Positions 8,730 to 16,462 of a stretch of DNA of 53,554 nt are shown here, piece by piece. The position numbers were made by a program, and so were the translations under genes. Position 1 is the first letter of the stretch, and every line of letters begins with the position of its first letter. The notes under the pieces are model-generated. The model made no database searches, had not been told where the DNA came from, and saw only the letters and a list, made by a program, of their open reading frames with translations. This DNA comes from Treponema sp. Lineage in GTDB: Bacteria > Spirochaetota > Spirochaetia > Treponematales > Treponemataceae. The stretch is taken from NCBI GenBank assembly GCA_017962965.1, contig JAGCUI010000017.1, forward strand, positions 1 through 53,554. The letters are read 5' to 3'.

Positions 8730-9497
8730 CTACAATGAATTACAGAATGCGGTACACATATCTGCTGCACAATTAACTGCACACTCATTCATTGCACTTT
8801 CTTTTCTGGATGATTTTCTTGTTTCAGTTTTTGGCTGTGCTTTTGGTTCATCTCTTGGTTCTACTGTGCGTGTATTTCCTTTTTGTGGAACAGGAGTAAC
8901 TGTATAAGATCTTCCCTTAGTATTTTCAACTTCACGCTGTTCTACTTCTCTGTCTTTGCCTTCAGCATCATCACCAATAATCATGCCGGAAGGAATTACT
9001 CTTGCAGCGCAGGTATAAGTGTCGGCCCAGTAGCCATTTAAAAGAGTGCGGATCTGAACACCGGTATTATTTCCGTCGCTTATTGCAGAAATAAAGTTTC
9101 CTTTTCCAAGATAAATTCCAACGTGCGAGATTTTTTTGCTCGAAGTAGTTTTAAAGAAAACTAAATCTCCAGGTTCCATTTCGTTGTCTTTAATCGGGTC
9201 GCAGTAATCGTAAACTGCACTTGCTGTTCTTGGAAGCTGGATTTTTAAAATAGTGCGGTAAACATAATATGTAAAGCCTGAGCAGTCAAAGGATGAAGGA
9301 CCTGCTGCACCGTGAACATAAGGAGCACCAACATAAGTTTTTGCTTCTTCCACAACCTTTGTCCTCGCTTCCTTTGCTTCTTCCGGACTCATTTTTTTAG
9401 ATGAAGCGCAAAGCTTAAGACAGGCAAGCAGGAAAAATAAAATTAAGAGGACTGCGTATTTTTTGTCTTTTGTAAAGTTAATAATATTTTCTCTCAT
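8730..9497 (-). CDS. NlpC/P60 (C40) peptidoglycan endopeptidase with Cys-rich tail
   Basis: A 255-residue protein from the ATG at 9497. An N-terminal hydrophobic segment (AVLLILFFLLACLKLC) is a signal anchor or possible lipobox. The C40 domain follows, with catalytic Cys in SSFDCSGF, His in KKISHVGIYLG and the GDLVFFK strand. It should cleave peptide stems of cell-wall peptidoglycan in the periplasm. After the domain come a basic, Pro/Arg/Lys-rich linker of about 60 residues and a tail with four Cys in the last 17 residues. An in-frame ATG at 9515 also exists, but neither start has a Shine-Dalgarno. TATAAT ends seven bases before 9497, which would put that ATG at the 5' end of the mRNA. Confidence 0.85.
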   Translation of the reverse strand: MRENIINFTKDKKYAVLLILFFLLACLKLCASSKKMSPEEAKEARTKVVEEAKTYVGAPYVHGAAGPSSFDCSGFTYYVYRTILKIQLPRTASAVYDYCDPIKDNEMEPGDLVFFKTTSSKKISHVGIYLGKGNFISAISDGNNTGVQIRTLLNGYWADTYTCAARVIPSGMIIGDDAEGKDREVEQREVENTKGRSYTVTPVPQKGNTRTVEPRDEPKAQPKTETRKSSRKESAMNECAVNCAADMCTAFCNSL

Positions 9498-9504
9498 ATC
9501 TTTA

Positions 9505-9510
9505 ATTATA
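9505..9510 (-). promoter_or_regulatory. -10 element placed for a leaderless C40 peptidase transcript
   Basis: A perfect TATAAT on the minus strand, seven bases before the ATG at 9497. If used, it excludes the upstream ATG at 9515 from the mRNA. The -35 is not convincing. Confidence 0.4.
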
Positions 9511-9575
9511 GGCATGTTTTACGGATTTTTAAAATAAAATAATATTAAATTTTTTTTAAATAAATTCTTATATTA

Positions 9576-9603
9576 TTGACAAATGCCTACTGTGTGTTAT
9601 CAT
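9576..9603 (+). promoter_or_regulatory. Promoter of the acyl-CoA synthetase gene
   Basis: A perfect TTGACA (9576-9581), 16-bp spacer and TATCAT (9598-9603) preceded by TGT, an extended -10. The predicted start near 9610 leaves a leader of about 50 nt before the AGGAG at 9648-9652. Confidence 0.7.
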
Positions 9604-9611
9604 AAAAAAAA

Positions 9612-9634
9612 TGACAATATCACTTATTTTGTCA
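9612..9634 (+). promoter_or_regulatory. Inverted repeat, candidate operator
   Basis: TGACAA (9612-9617) and TTGTCA (9629-9634) form a perfect 6-bp inverted repeat with centres 17 bp apart, just downstream of the predicted transcription start. The same TTGACAA word also forms the -35 region (9576-9582). The geometry suits a dimeric repressor of fatty-acid genes, but no regulator is identified. Confidence 0.35.
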
Positions 9635-9659
9635 AAAAGAAATTAACAGGAGACCAGTA

Positions 9660-11450
9660 ATGGCAAAATTAAAACAGAATATCTCATGGACTTACCTCGA
9701 TGAATTTCGCGGCAAGGATTTTCCGGGACAATGGCCAACTTTTCCGGAATTAATGAAGATTCAAGCCAAACGTTTTGCAGACAGACCTTGTTTTACAGCT
9801 TTTGACGGACCTAAAGATACAAAAAACACACTTACCTATTCCCAGGTATACAAAAAAATCAAACAGTTAAGTGACTGGTTTATTGCAAACGGCCTTAAAA
9901 AAGGAGACCACGTAGCAGTTGCCGGTAAAAACTCACCTGAATGGGCAATCACTTATCTTGCAATTCTTGATGCAAGCGGTATTGTAATTCCTATTGCAGA
10001 TTCTTTACACGACCCTGAAACAGGAAACATCATTAAAGCATCTACACCAAAATTTGCCTTTGTTGACCAGGTAAAAATTCCATATCTCGAAAAGAACTTT
10101 AAAAAGCTCAAGATTTATTCATTAACACCTGAAAACAAAAGCACATACGTATACAACCTTAAAACAGACAAAAAAGTAAAACCAAATGAACCTGCTGTAG
10201 AAAACGATACAGCGCTCATTTTGTTTACTTCTGGAACAACAGGAACTCCAAAGGGAGTTATGCTTTCTCATAAAAACATCATTTCAGACGGATACATTGC
10301 TCAGACAAACCTTGTAATCCTTAAAGAAGATGTTTTCTATGCACTTTTACCAATTCACCATGCATACACAATGCAGGCTGCTTTCATCTGTCCGCTCGAA
10401 GTAGGAGCAGAAATTGTATTTGGAAAGACAATGGCCGTTAGCCGTTTGATGAAGGAGCTTCGCGAAGGAAAGATTACAATCATGCTTGGTGTTCCTCTCT
10501 TATACAATAAGCTTTTAGCAGGTATCAGAAAGGGAATTAAGTCTAAGGGTGCAATTGTTTCCTTTGTTATGGCTGTTTTAAGAGGTATTTCGTTCCTTGC
10601 AAAAACAATTACCGGAATCAATATTGGTAAGAAACTCTTTAAACCTGTTTTACAGCAGGCAAACATCTATACTCTCCGCGTTGCAATCTGTGGTGGCGGA
10701 CCTCTTGCAAAGGGTGTATTCAAGCAGTACCAGGCAATGGGTATCGACTTTATCCAGGGCTACGGACTTACAGAAACTTCTCCAATCATCACATTAAATC
10801 CTATGGAACACTTTAAAATTCAGAGTGTTGGCCGCGACTTCTCTCCATATGAAGAAATGAAGGTTGTAGACCGCGAGGATGATACTAAAACACTTAAAAC
10901 AGGCGAAGTTGGTGAAATCTGTGTTAAAGGTCCAATGGTTATGCAGGGCTACTACAACATGCCGGAAGAAACAAAAGCAATGTTCACTCCGGACGGCTTC
11001 CTTAAAACAGGTGACCTTGGCTGGATGGATAAAGAACACTACGTTATGCTCTGCGGACGTGCAAAGAACCTTATTGTTACAAGCGGTGGTAAAAACGTAT
11101 ATCCGGAAGAAATCGAAGACGCATTCCAGCTTTGCGACGATATTGCCCAGATTACATGCCGCGGATACTACAAGGACGGAGATGAAACTTCGGAAGAAAT
11201 TGAAGTCCTTATCTACCCAAGCGACGATTTGTACAAGCGCCTTGGCTGCGAAAGAAACAACGACTTTGTTCAGGATGAAGTTTACGACACAATCAAAGCA
11301 GCTGTTAGCAAGGTAAATAAATCTTTGCAGTCTTACGAACAGATTTCTAAAATCACTCTTCTTAAAGAGCCTTTGGAATTAACTCCTTCTAATAAGGTAA
11401 AGAGAAACTTTGTTCCAAAGATTTACGAAATCATAAAAAAGACAAAATAA
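9660..11450 (+). CDS. Long-chain acyl-CoA synthetase (AMP-forming)
   Basis: A 596-residue ANL-superfamily enzyme that adenylates a fatty acid and transfers it to CoA (or possibly to ACP). Visible motifs are the P-loop FTSGTTGTPKG (189-199), the GYGLTETSP A5 motif, FLKTGDLGW with the ATP-binding Asp, and GRAKNLIVTSGGKNVYPEEIE containing the hinge and A8 region. The insertion with MAVLRGISFLAKTI after the P-loop may give membrane association. Its length fits bacterial long-chain enzymes. It is a single gene with its own strong promoter, a possible operator, and a terminator at 11493-11545. Chain length and exact acceptor are not determinable here. Confidence 0.88.
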   Translation: MAKLKQNISWTYLDEFRGKDFPGQWPTFPELMKIQAKRFADRPCFTAFDGPKDTKNTLTYSQVYKKIKQLSDWFIANGLKKGDHVAVAGKNSPEWAITYLAILDASGIVIPIADSLHDPETGNIIKASTPKFAFVDQVKIPYLEKNFKKLKIYSLTPENKSTYVYNLKTDKKVKPNEPAVENDTALILFTSGTTGTPKGVMLSHKNIISDGYIAQTNLVILKEDVFYALLPIHHAYTMQAAFICPLEVGAEIVFGKTMAVSRLMKELREGKITIMLGVPLLYNKLLAGIRKGIKSKGAIVSFVMAVLRGISFLAKTITGINIGKKLFKPVLQQANIYTLRVAICGGGPLAKGVFKQYQAMGIDFIQGYGLTETSPIITLNPMEHFKIQSVGRDFSPYEEMKVVDREDDTKTLKTGEVGEICVKGPMVMQGYYNMPEETKAMFTPDGFLKTGDLGWMDKEHYVMLCGRAKNLIVTSGGKNVYPEEIEDAFQLCDDIAQITCRGYYKDGDETSEEIEVLIYPSDDLYKRLGCERNNDFVQDEVYDTIKAAVSKVNKSLQSYEQISKITLLKEPLELTPSNKVKRNFVPKIYEIIKKTK

Positions 11451-11492
11451 ACATTGGGACCGCAAATCCCAGTCCCAGGGGTTAAAAAAAAT

Positions 11493-11545
11493 AACGGTGG
11501 TTATGAATGATGCAATGTGCACTTCAAAGCCACCGTTTTTTATTT
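11493..11545. terminator. Bidirectional terminator between acyl-CoA synthetase and CBM48 genes
   Basis: AACGGTGG (11493-11500) pairs with CCACCGTT (11530-11537). The interior can extend the hairpin through TGAA/TTCA and TGCA/TGCA around an ATG loop. A T tract follows on the plus strand, and an A tract precedes (11484-11491), which gives a T tract on the minus strand. It can serve both convergent genes. A second small hairpin, TGGGAC/GTCCCA, lies at 11455-11477. Confidence 0.75.
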
Positions 11546-11574
11546 ATATGACAGTAGAATAAATCTAAATTTGC

Positions 11575-11892
11575 TTATTTTGTGTATGTACAAACAACTG
11601 AATTGTCTGCGTTACTGTATGGAGCCGGAATGTATTTATCTGCCTTCCAGTCGTTTTCCCATCTGCAGCCGTCCAAAAGATATCTGAACTGGTATTCCTT
11701 ATCTACATCAAGGTCTATTTTTACTGAAAAAGCTCCGTCCTTTCCGAGTTTAAGAGGTGTATCGGTGCTGCTCCAGCTGTTGAAATCACCGGCGATATTA
11801 ACTGTTTTTGCTCCCTGCGCTGCTTCAGGTGATACTGTAAATGTAACTGTACATTTTGTTTTATCTTTTGAAAAAGATTTTTTTAATGACAT
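11575..11892 (-). CDS. Stand-alone CBM48 glycogen-binding domain protein
   Basis: A 105-residue protein that is almost entirely one carbohydrate-binding module of the CBM48/AMPK-beta type. It shows VNIAGDFNSWS, LKLGKDGAFSVKIDL, YQFRYLLDG and the closing WKADKYIPAPY.NADNSVV. These are the strands and aromatic residues that hold alpha-glucan in this family. There is no signal peptide and no enzyme domain, so it is probably a cytoplasmic glycogen-associated protein. AAAGGAG stands five bases before the ATG. It is divergent from metK with a shared promoter region. Glycogen genes glgP and glgX are some 34 kb away in the window. Confidence 0.85.
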   Translation of the reverse strand: MSLKKSFSKDKTKCTVTFTVSPEAAQGAKTVNIAGDFNSWSSTDTPLKLGKDGAFSVKIDLDVDKEYQFRYLLDGCRWENDWKADKYIPAPYSNADNSVVCTYTK

Positions 11893-11940
11893 TAAATCTC
11901 CTTTCCCTCTTTTACCCCAATCACATTTTGTATTACCTTT

Positions 11941-11969
11941 AGGATAACCCTTTTTTTTGTTTCTTGCAA
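11941..11969 (-). promoter_or_regulatory. Promoter of the CBM48 gene
   Basis: On the minus strand TTGCAA (11969 to 11964), exactly 17 bp, then TATCCT (11946 to 11941). The -35 is the same palindromic hexamer used by the metK promoter. Confidence 0.5.
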
Positions 11970-11992
11970 GTCAAGAGTATTTGTATTATATT
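11964..11992 (+). promoter_or_regulatory. Promoter of metK
   Basis: TTGCAA (11964-11969), 17-bp spacer, TATATT (11987-11992). The predicted transcription start is near 12000, giving a leader of about 100 nt. Confidence 0.6.
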
Positions 11993-12005
11993 ACATGTAT
12001 GACAC

Positions 12006-12093
12006 CTGGTGCGTTTTACCAGAACCCGTTGATTTATCCAAAATTGCGAACGGGATCGGTTTGTAGGAACCGATAAATCTTGCTAAATAGGAG
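12006..12093 (+). ncRNA. Structured metK leader RNA, candidate riboswitch of unrecognised class
   Basis: Hairpin A: CTGGT 12006-12010 with ACCAG 12018-12022. Hairpin B: CCCGTT 12025-12030 with AACGGG 12049-12054. Hairpin C: ATCGGTT 12055-12061 with AACCGAT 12068-12074, directly abutting B. The loop of B begins with GATTTATC (12031-12038), a perfect 8-bp complement of GATAAATC (12072-12079), which overlaps the last three bases of C. The long-range helix crosses B, so it is either a pseudoknot or an alternative fold. It ends ten bases before the AGGAG (12089-12093), well placed to affect ribosome access. I do not recognise the conserved cores of the SAM-I, SAM-II or SAM-III (SMK) classes. The stems are seen in the sequence; the ligand is inference from the gene downstream. 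Confidence 0.5.
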
Positions 12094-12099
12094 ACGTAT

Positions 12100-13332
12100 A
12101 TGTCTATCTTATCTAACAATCATACATTATTTACTTCTGAATCAGTTAGTGAAGGACACCCTGATAAACTTTGTGATCAGATTTCTGATGCTATTCTTGA
12201 TTACTGTCTTTCTTTGGACAAAGAAGCACACGTTGCCTGCGAAACATTTGCCACAACAAACTTTCTTTTAGTGGGCGGCGAAATCGGCTTTCAAAGCATT
12301 AAGATTGATGATGCCTTTACAAAAAAATTTAACCAGGATATTGAAAAAATCGCCCGTTCTGTTGCGCTCGAAATCGGCTACAATGCACCTGAGGTTGGCT
12401 TAGACGGAAACAATTGTATTTTTGAAAACCGCCTTCATGCACAGTCTGCTGATATTAACCAGGGTGTAGTTGGAAAGGGCCTTGATGAATACGAAGGAAA
12501 GCAGGGTGCCGGAGACCAGGGAATGATGTTCGGTTTTGCCTGCAATGAAACTCCAAGCCTCATGCCAGCTCCTGTTTATTATTCACACCAGATTCTTCTT
12601 AAGGCACACGAGCTTCGTCATTCAGGAAAACTCAGCTGGCTCAGACCGGATGCAAAATCTCAGGTAACAATTGAATACGACCAGAATCACAAGCCTGTAA
12701 GAATTGATGCAGTTGTTCTTTCTCATCAGCATGAACCAAACCACTTTGACAAGGACGACAAAAAAGACCACGAGCTTTTAAAAGAAGCTTTAATCAGCCA
12801 GATTATAAAACCTGTTCTTGAACCAACAGGACTTTTAGATAAAGACACAAAATTCTACATTAATCCAACAGGACGCTTTGTAACTGGTGGGCCGGACGGA
12901 GATGCGGGATTAACAGGAAGAAAAATCATTGTAGATACTTACGGCGGAATGGGACGTCATGGTGGAGGAGCCTTCTCAGGAAAAGACCCTTCTAAGGTAG
13001 ACCGTTCTGCAGCATACATGGCACGCTACATTGCAAAGAATGTTGTAAAAGCAGGACTTGCAGACAGAGCCGAAGTTGAACTTGCATACGCAATCGGTGT
13101 ACCAGAGCCAGTTTCTATCATGGTAGAAACCTTTGGCACAGAAAAGGTTGAAAAATCAAAAATCGAAGCAGCTGTAGAAAAGGTTTTTGACTGCACACCG
13201 GCCGGCATTGTAAAAACACTCAAGCTCAAACAGCCGATCTACAGAAAAACAGCTTCTTACGGACACTTTGGCCGCGAAGGTTTCCCTTGGGAACAGACAG
13301 ACAAGGTTGAAGAATTAAAGAAGAATATCTAG
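12100..13332 (+). CDS. metK: S-adenosylmethionine synthetase
   Basis: A 410-residue enzyme making S-adenosylmethionine from methionine and ATP. It has the [21 protein letters not shown]/methionine site (H20, D22), the loop region [16 protein letters not shown], and [19 protein letters not shown] with the phosphate-binding residues. Full length for the family, with a slightly extended middle ([18 protein letters not shown]). AGGAG lies six bases before the ATG. It is first in a plus-strand run metK-nth-mscS-HD-yhbY with short gaps, so it is probably the head of that operon. It is preceded by a well-defined promoter and a structured leader that may control translation. Confidence 0.97.
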   Translation: MSILSNNHTLFTSESVSEGHPDKLCDQISDAILDYCLSLDKEAHVACETFATTNFLLVGGEIGFQSIKIDDAFTKKFNQDIEKIARSVALEIGYNAPEVGLDGNNCIFENRLHAQSADINQGVVGKGLDEYEGKQGAGDQGMMFGFACNETPSLMPAPVYYSHQILLKAHELRHSGKLSWLRPDAKSQVTIEYDQNHKPVRIDAVVLSHQHEPNHFDKDDKKDHELLKEALISQIIKPVLEPTGLLDKDTKFYINPTGRFVTGGPDGDAGLTGRKIIVDTYGGMGRHGGGAFSGKDPSKVDRSAAYMARYIAKNVVKAGLADRAEVELAYAIGVPEPVSIMVETFGTEKVEKSKIEAAVEKVFDCTPAGIVKTLKLKQPIYRKTASYGHFGREGFPWEQTDKVEELKKNI

Positions 13333-13355
13333 GGCAGGCTTAAACGGGGATAAGG

Positions 13356-13991
13356 ATGGAGCTTCTTTCAGCAAAAGAATTAGACGAATGCTTCTCAAGA
13401 TGGGAAAAACAAAATCCCAATCCCCAGAGCGAGCTGGACTACACAAACGCCTTTACTCTTTTAGTTGCAGTTGTTCTTTCGGCACAGGCAACAGATAAGG
13501 GCGTAAACCGTGCCACAAAAGAGCTTTTTAAAGTTGCAGACAGCCCCGAAAAAATGGCCTCGATTGGTCAGGAAAAGCTTATTTCCTATATAAAGACAAT
13601 CGGACTGTATAAGAATAAATCTGCAAACATCATTAAATTAAGCCAGAAATTAATCTCTGATTTTAATTCAACTGTGCCACAGACCCGCGAAGAATTAATG
13701 AGCTTACCCGGAGTTGGAAGAAAAACTGCAAACGTTGTTTTAAATGCATATTTTCATAAGCCAACAATGCCAGTAGACACACACCTTTTAAGAGTGAGCC
13801 CAAAAATCGGTCTTGGAGAAGGAAAAACACCCGAGCAGGTGGAAGAATCTCTTTTAAAAAGGATTCCTCAAAAGTATTTAATAAATGCCCATCATTGGAT
13901 ATTATTACATGGTAGATATATATGTACTGCAAGAAATCCCAAATGCACAGAATGCATCATAAGTGATTTATGCAAACATAATGGAGAATAA
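13356..13991 (+). CDS. nth: Endonuclease III (DNA glycosylase/AP lyase)
   Basis: A 211-residue base-excision repair enzyme removing oxidised pyrimidines. The helix-hairpin-helix LPGVGRKTANVV contains the catalytic Lys K123, and VDTHLLRV has the catalytic Asp D141. The C-terminal iron-sulphur cluster is complete, C190-x6-C197-x2-C200-x5-C206. Length matches the family. It begins 23 bp after metK and ends one base before the mscS start, so it is part of the metK operon. Confidence 0.95.
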   Translation: MELLSAKELDECFSRWEKQNPNPQSELDYTNAFTLLVAVVLSAQATDKGVNRATKELFKVADSPEKMASIGQEKLISYIKTIGLYKNKSANIIKLSQKLISDFNSTVPQTREELMSLPGVGRKTANVVLNAYFHKPTMPVDTHLLRVSPKIGLGEGKTPEQVEESLLKRIPQKYLINAHHWILLHGRYICTARNPKCTECIISDLCKHNGE

Positions 13992-13992
13992 A

Positions 13993-15033
13993 ATGAATCA
14001 GGAAATTGTTACAGAAGTTCAGGACGCTGCCCAAACAATTAACCAGGCAGTGGAAACAATCGAAACAGCAGGAGAAACAGCACTGGATGCAGCTCAGTCA
14101 GGCACAATCTCAGATGCACTTTCGAATGCGGCAAACGAAACCTTTATTAAACAGACTTCTTCTTTTGTAAATACAATTAAAGAATGGTTCAGCCCGGAAA
14201 ATATTTTTAAAATCATAGGCGGCCTTTTAATCATCTTTATTTTCTGGATTATCTATAAAATCATTATCCGCCTTATTAAAAAAATCCCTCAGGAAAAGCT
14301 TCCTCAGGCACGTTTTGATTTAGTACGCAGAATTATAAAATATACCTTCTTTTTCTGTGTTGTAATGTACACCTTAAGTCTTTTTGGAATTAAGCTCAGC
14401 GCCATCTGGGGTGCAGCAGGAATTACCGGTGTTGCAATCGGTTTTGCGGCTCAGACTTCTTTAAGTAATATCATAAGCGGACTTTTTATTCTTACAGAAG
14501 GTTCTATTCACACAGGAGATACAATCAGCGTAGACGGAACCACAGGAATTGTAGATGCCGTTACCCTTCTTTCTACAAGAGTTCACACTTACGATAACCA
14601 GATGATCCGTATCCCGAACGCTACAATCATCAATAATAACCTTACAAACAACAGCTTCCATTCAAAAAGAAGAATCACAATCAACATTGATGTACCATAC
14701 GGAACAGACCTTGAAAAAGCGCTCGAAATCTGTGTAGATGCTGCAAATCTCTGCCCTACCGTTTTACAAAATCCTGCAGCAAGTGCATGGGTAGACGGAT
14801 TTAAAGACTGCGGAATCGGCCTTACTGTTGCAGCGTGGTTTAAACCAAAGGATTTGATACAGACAAAAACTGATTTACATATCACTCTTTTAAAAGAACT
14901 TAAAAAACAGAATATTGAACCTCCGTTCCCAAGAATGGATGTTTCGATGCTTCAGGAAAATAAAAAAACTGTAAAAGCAGCACCAAAACAAGCTAAAGCA
15001 AAAACTGTAAAAAAGGTGCCTTCTAAAAAATAA
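13993..15033 (+). CDS. mscS: Small-conductance mechanosensitive channel, MscS family
   Basis: 346 residues from the ATG at 13993, chosen because GGAG stands seven bases upstream. An in-frame ATG at 13963 would overlap nth and lacks a site. An unusually Glu/Ala/Thr-rich N-terminal stretch of about 65 residues precedes the membrane segments (IIGGLLIIFIFWIIYKIII and YTFFFCVVMYTLSLFGI). The pore-lining helix follows, with AAGITGVAIGFAAQTSLSN, then the beta domain (GDTISVDGTTGIVDAVTLLSTRV) and the alpha/beta domain. A Lys/Ala-rich tail ends the protein. It acts as a pressure-relief valve in the inner membrane during hypo-osmotic shock. Confidence 0.92.
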   Translation: MNQEIVTEVQDAAQTINQAVETIETAGETALDAAQSGTISDALSNAANETFIKQTSSFVNTIKEWFSPENIFKIIGGLLIIFIFWIIYKIIIRLIKKIPQEKLPQARFDLVRRIIKYTFFFCVVMYTLSLFGIKLSAIWGAAGITGVAIGFAAQTSLSNIISGLFILTEGSIHTGDTISVDGTTGIVDAVTLLSTRVHTYDNQMIRIPNATIINNNLTNNSFHSKRRITINIDVPYGTDLEKALEICVDAANLCPTVLQNPAASAWVDGFKDCGIGLTVAAWFKPKDLIQTKTDLHITLLKELKKQNIEPPFPRMDVSMLQENKKTVKAAPKQAKAKTVKKVPSKK

Positions 15034-15036
15034 AAA

Positions 15037-16155
15037 ATGGAAAACTACTTTAACCAATTCGACTGGAACAAGATGATGTCTCTTCATAAGCCTTCAGATT
15101 ATGATATTGCGGCTTACCATCGTCTTTTGTCTCCCGAGCTTCCGGCCTTTTTGGATAAGTACCTTGAGCTTCCAATCCTTACCCGCTTAAAGGGAATTGG
15201 TCTTTTATGCGGAACAGACTGGACTAATCTTTACAATAACCGTTTTTATTATTCAAGATACCAGCACAGTCTTGGAGTAGCCCTTATAATCTGGCATTTT
15301 ACACACAACAAGGCTCAGACAATTGCAGGACTTTTACACGATGTTTCAACTCCGGTATTCAGTCATGTTGGAGATTTCCGTTTGGGAGATGCACTTACCC
15401 AGACTTCTACAGAAGCACTGAATGCAAACTTTATCGGAGCAGACAAGGAACTTCTTTCGTGCCTTGCAAAGGATGAGCTTTTAGTGGAACAGGTGAACAA
15501 CTATCACAACTACCCTATTGCCGATAACGAAATTCCTCAGCTTAGTGCAGACCGCCTTGAATACATGTTTCCTTCGGGAATGGCTTTAGACGGAAGCTGG
15601 GATTTACATTCAATTAAAGTCTGCTATAATGACCTGGTTATTGCTCAGAACGAATTTAATTCTACAGAGCTTGCATTCCAGACTTACGAAATTGCAGAAG
15701 AATACTGCAGGCGTTTTTGTCTCACAGGACACATTCTTCAGCTGAATGAAAATAAACTTGCGCTCCATCTTTTGGGACACATTTTAAACCTGGCTCTTCA
15801 AAAAGCAATTCTGCAGGAATCTGATTTTATGAAGCTCTCTGAAAGGGAGATTTTTGAAAAAATTGAGGCGCACCACAGAGAGCTTGGAAACGTGCATGAC
15901 GACTTTGGAATATACAGACTTTATAGAACGTTCCGCAAGATGACGAAGATTGAACATACGGATGCACCGCTTGATGAAAAAAAATATTTTTCTGTAAGCT
16001 TAAACGTAAAGCAAAGATATATTAATCCGCTTGTTTTAATTGATGCAAAGGCTGTGCGTCTGGATACAGTTTCAAAGCAGGCAAAGAAATATATAGAAGA
16101 TTTTTTAGCATACAAAGATACAGCATATGGCTGTGTGGAGATTATAGATGATTGA
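15037..16155 (+). CDS. HD-domain phosphohydrolase
   Basis: A 372-residue protein with the metal-binding pattern YSRYQHSLG (H77), LLHDVSTPVFSH (H101, D102) and a later SADRLEYMF with the expected final Asp. This resembles dGTPase-like and SpoT-like HD hydrolases. The nucleotide or phosphoester substrate cannot be told. It starts three bases after mscS with no clear ribosome-binding site, so translation may depend on coupling. It overlaps yhbY by eight bases at the end. No membrane segment or signal peptide. Confidence 0.8.
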   Translation: MENYFNQFDWNKMMSLHKPSDYDIAAYHRLLSPELPAFLDKYLELPILTRLKGIGLLCGTDWTNLYNNRFYYSRYQHSLGVALIIWHFTHNKAQTIAGLLHDVSTPVFSHVGDFRLGDALTQTSTEALNANFIGADKELLSCLAKDELLVEQVNNYHNYPIADNEIPQLSADRLEYMFPSGMALDGSWDLHSIKVCYNDLVIAQNEFNSTELAFQTYEIAEEYCRRFCLTGHILQLNENKLALHLLGHILNLALQKAILQESDFMKLSEREIFEKIEAHHRELGNVHDDFGIYRLYRTFRKMTKIEHTDAPLDEKKYFSVSLNVKQRYINPLVLIDAKAVRLDTVSKQAKKYIEDFLAYKDTAYGCVEIIDD

Positions 16156-16444
16156 ATTAAACAGTAAACAAAGAAAAATCCTTGAAAAAGCCGCTCACGA
16201 CCTTGCCCCTGTTGTAATTATTGGAGGAGCAGGACTTACAGAGGGAGTTCAGACAATGATAGATAATTCCCTCAAGGCTCACGAGCTTATTAAAGTAAAA
16301 TTCAACGAATATAAAGAAGACAAGGTTGAGCTTACAAACGAAATCTGTTCTCAAAACGACGCAACTCTGGTAAGAATTATCGGTAATGTTGTAATTTTAT
16401 TCCGCCAGGCAGAAAAAGAAGAAGACAGAAAATATAAGATTTAA
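16148..16444 (+). CDS. yhbY: YhbY/CRS1-YhbY family RNA-binding protein
   Basis: A 98-residue single CRM domain associated with ribosome assembly. It has the pattern LNSKQRKILEKAAHDLAPVVIIGGAGLTEGV with the GGAGLT loop where the family has GxxG, then ELIKVKF and VVILFRQ. Length is that of stand-alone bacterial YhbY. It overlaps the HD gene by eight bases and closes the metK operon. The convergent MetH-reactivation gene ends 18 bp further on, and no hairpin terminator is obvious between them. Confidence 0.92.
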   Translation: MIELNSKQRKILEKAAHDLAPVVIIGGAGLTEGVQTMIDNSLKAHELIKVKFNEYKEDKVELTNEICSQNDATLVRIIGNVVILFRQAEKEEDRKYKI

Positions 16445-16462
16445 ATCAGCGCTTGCCCGAAC

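Noticed and set aside
10879..11316. A 145-codon open frame inside the acyl-CoA synthetase gene
   Set aside because: Shifted frame of a strongly conserved gene; the product is low-complexity Lys/Thr-rich and unlike any protein family.
12006..12093. Known SAM riboswitch (SAM-I, SAM-II or SMK box) before metK
   Set aside because: The conserved core sequences of these classes were looked for and not seen, so the leader is reported as an unassigned structured RNA instead.
13963..13992. Earlier ATG for mscS overlapping nth
   Set aside because: No site upstream, and the added ten residues are not typical; GGAG favours 13993.
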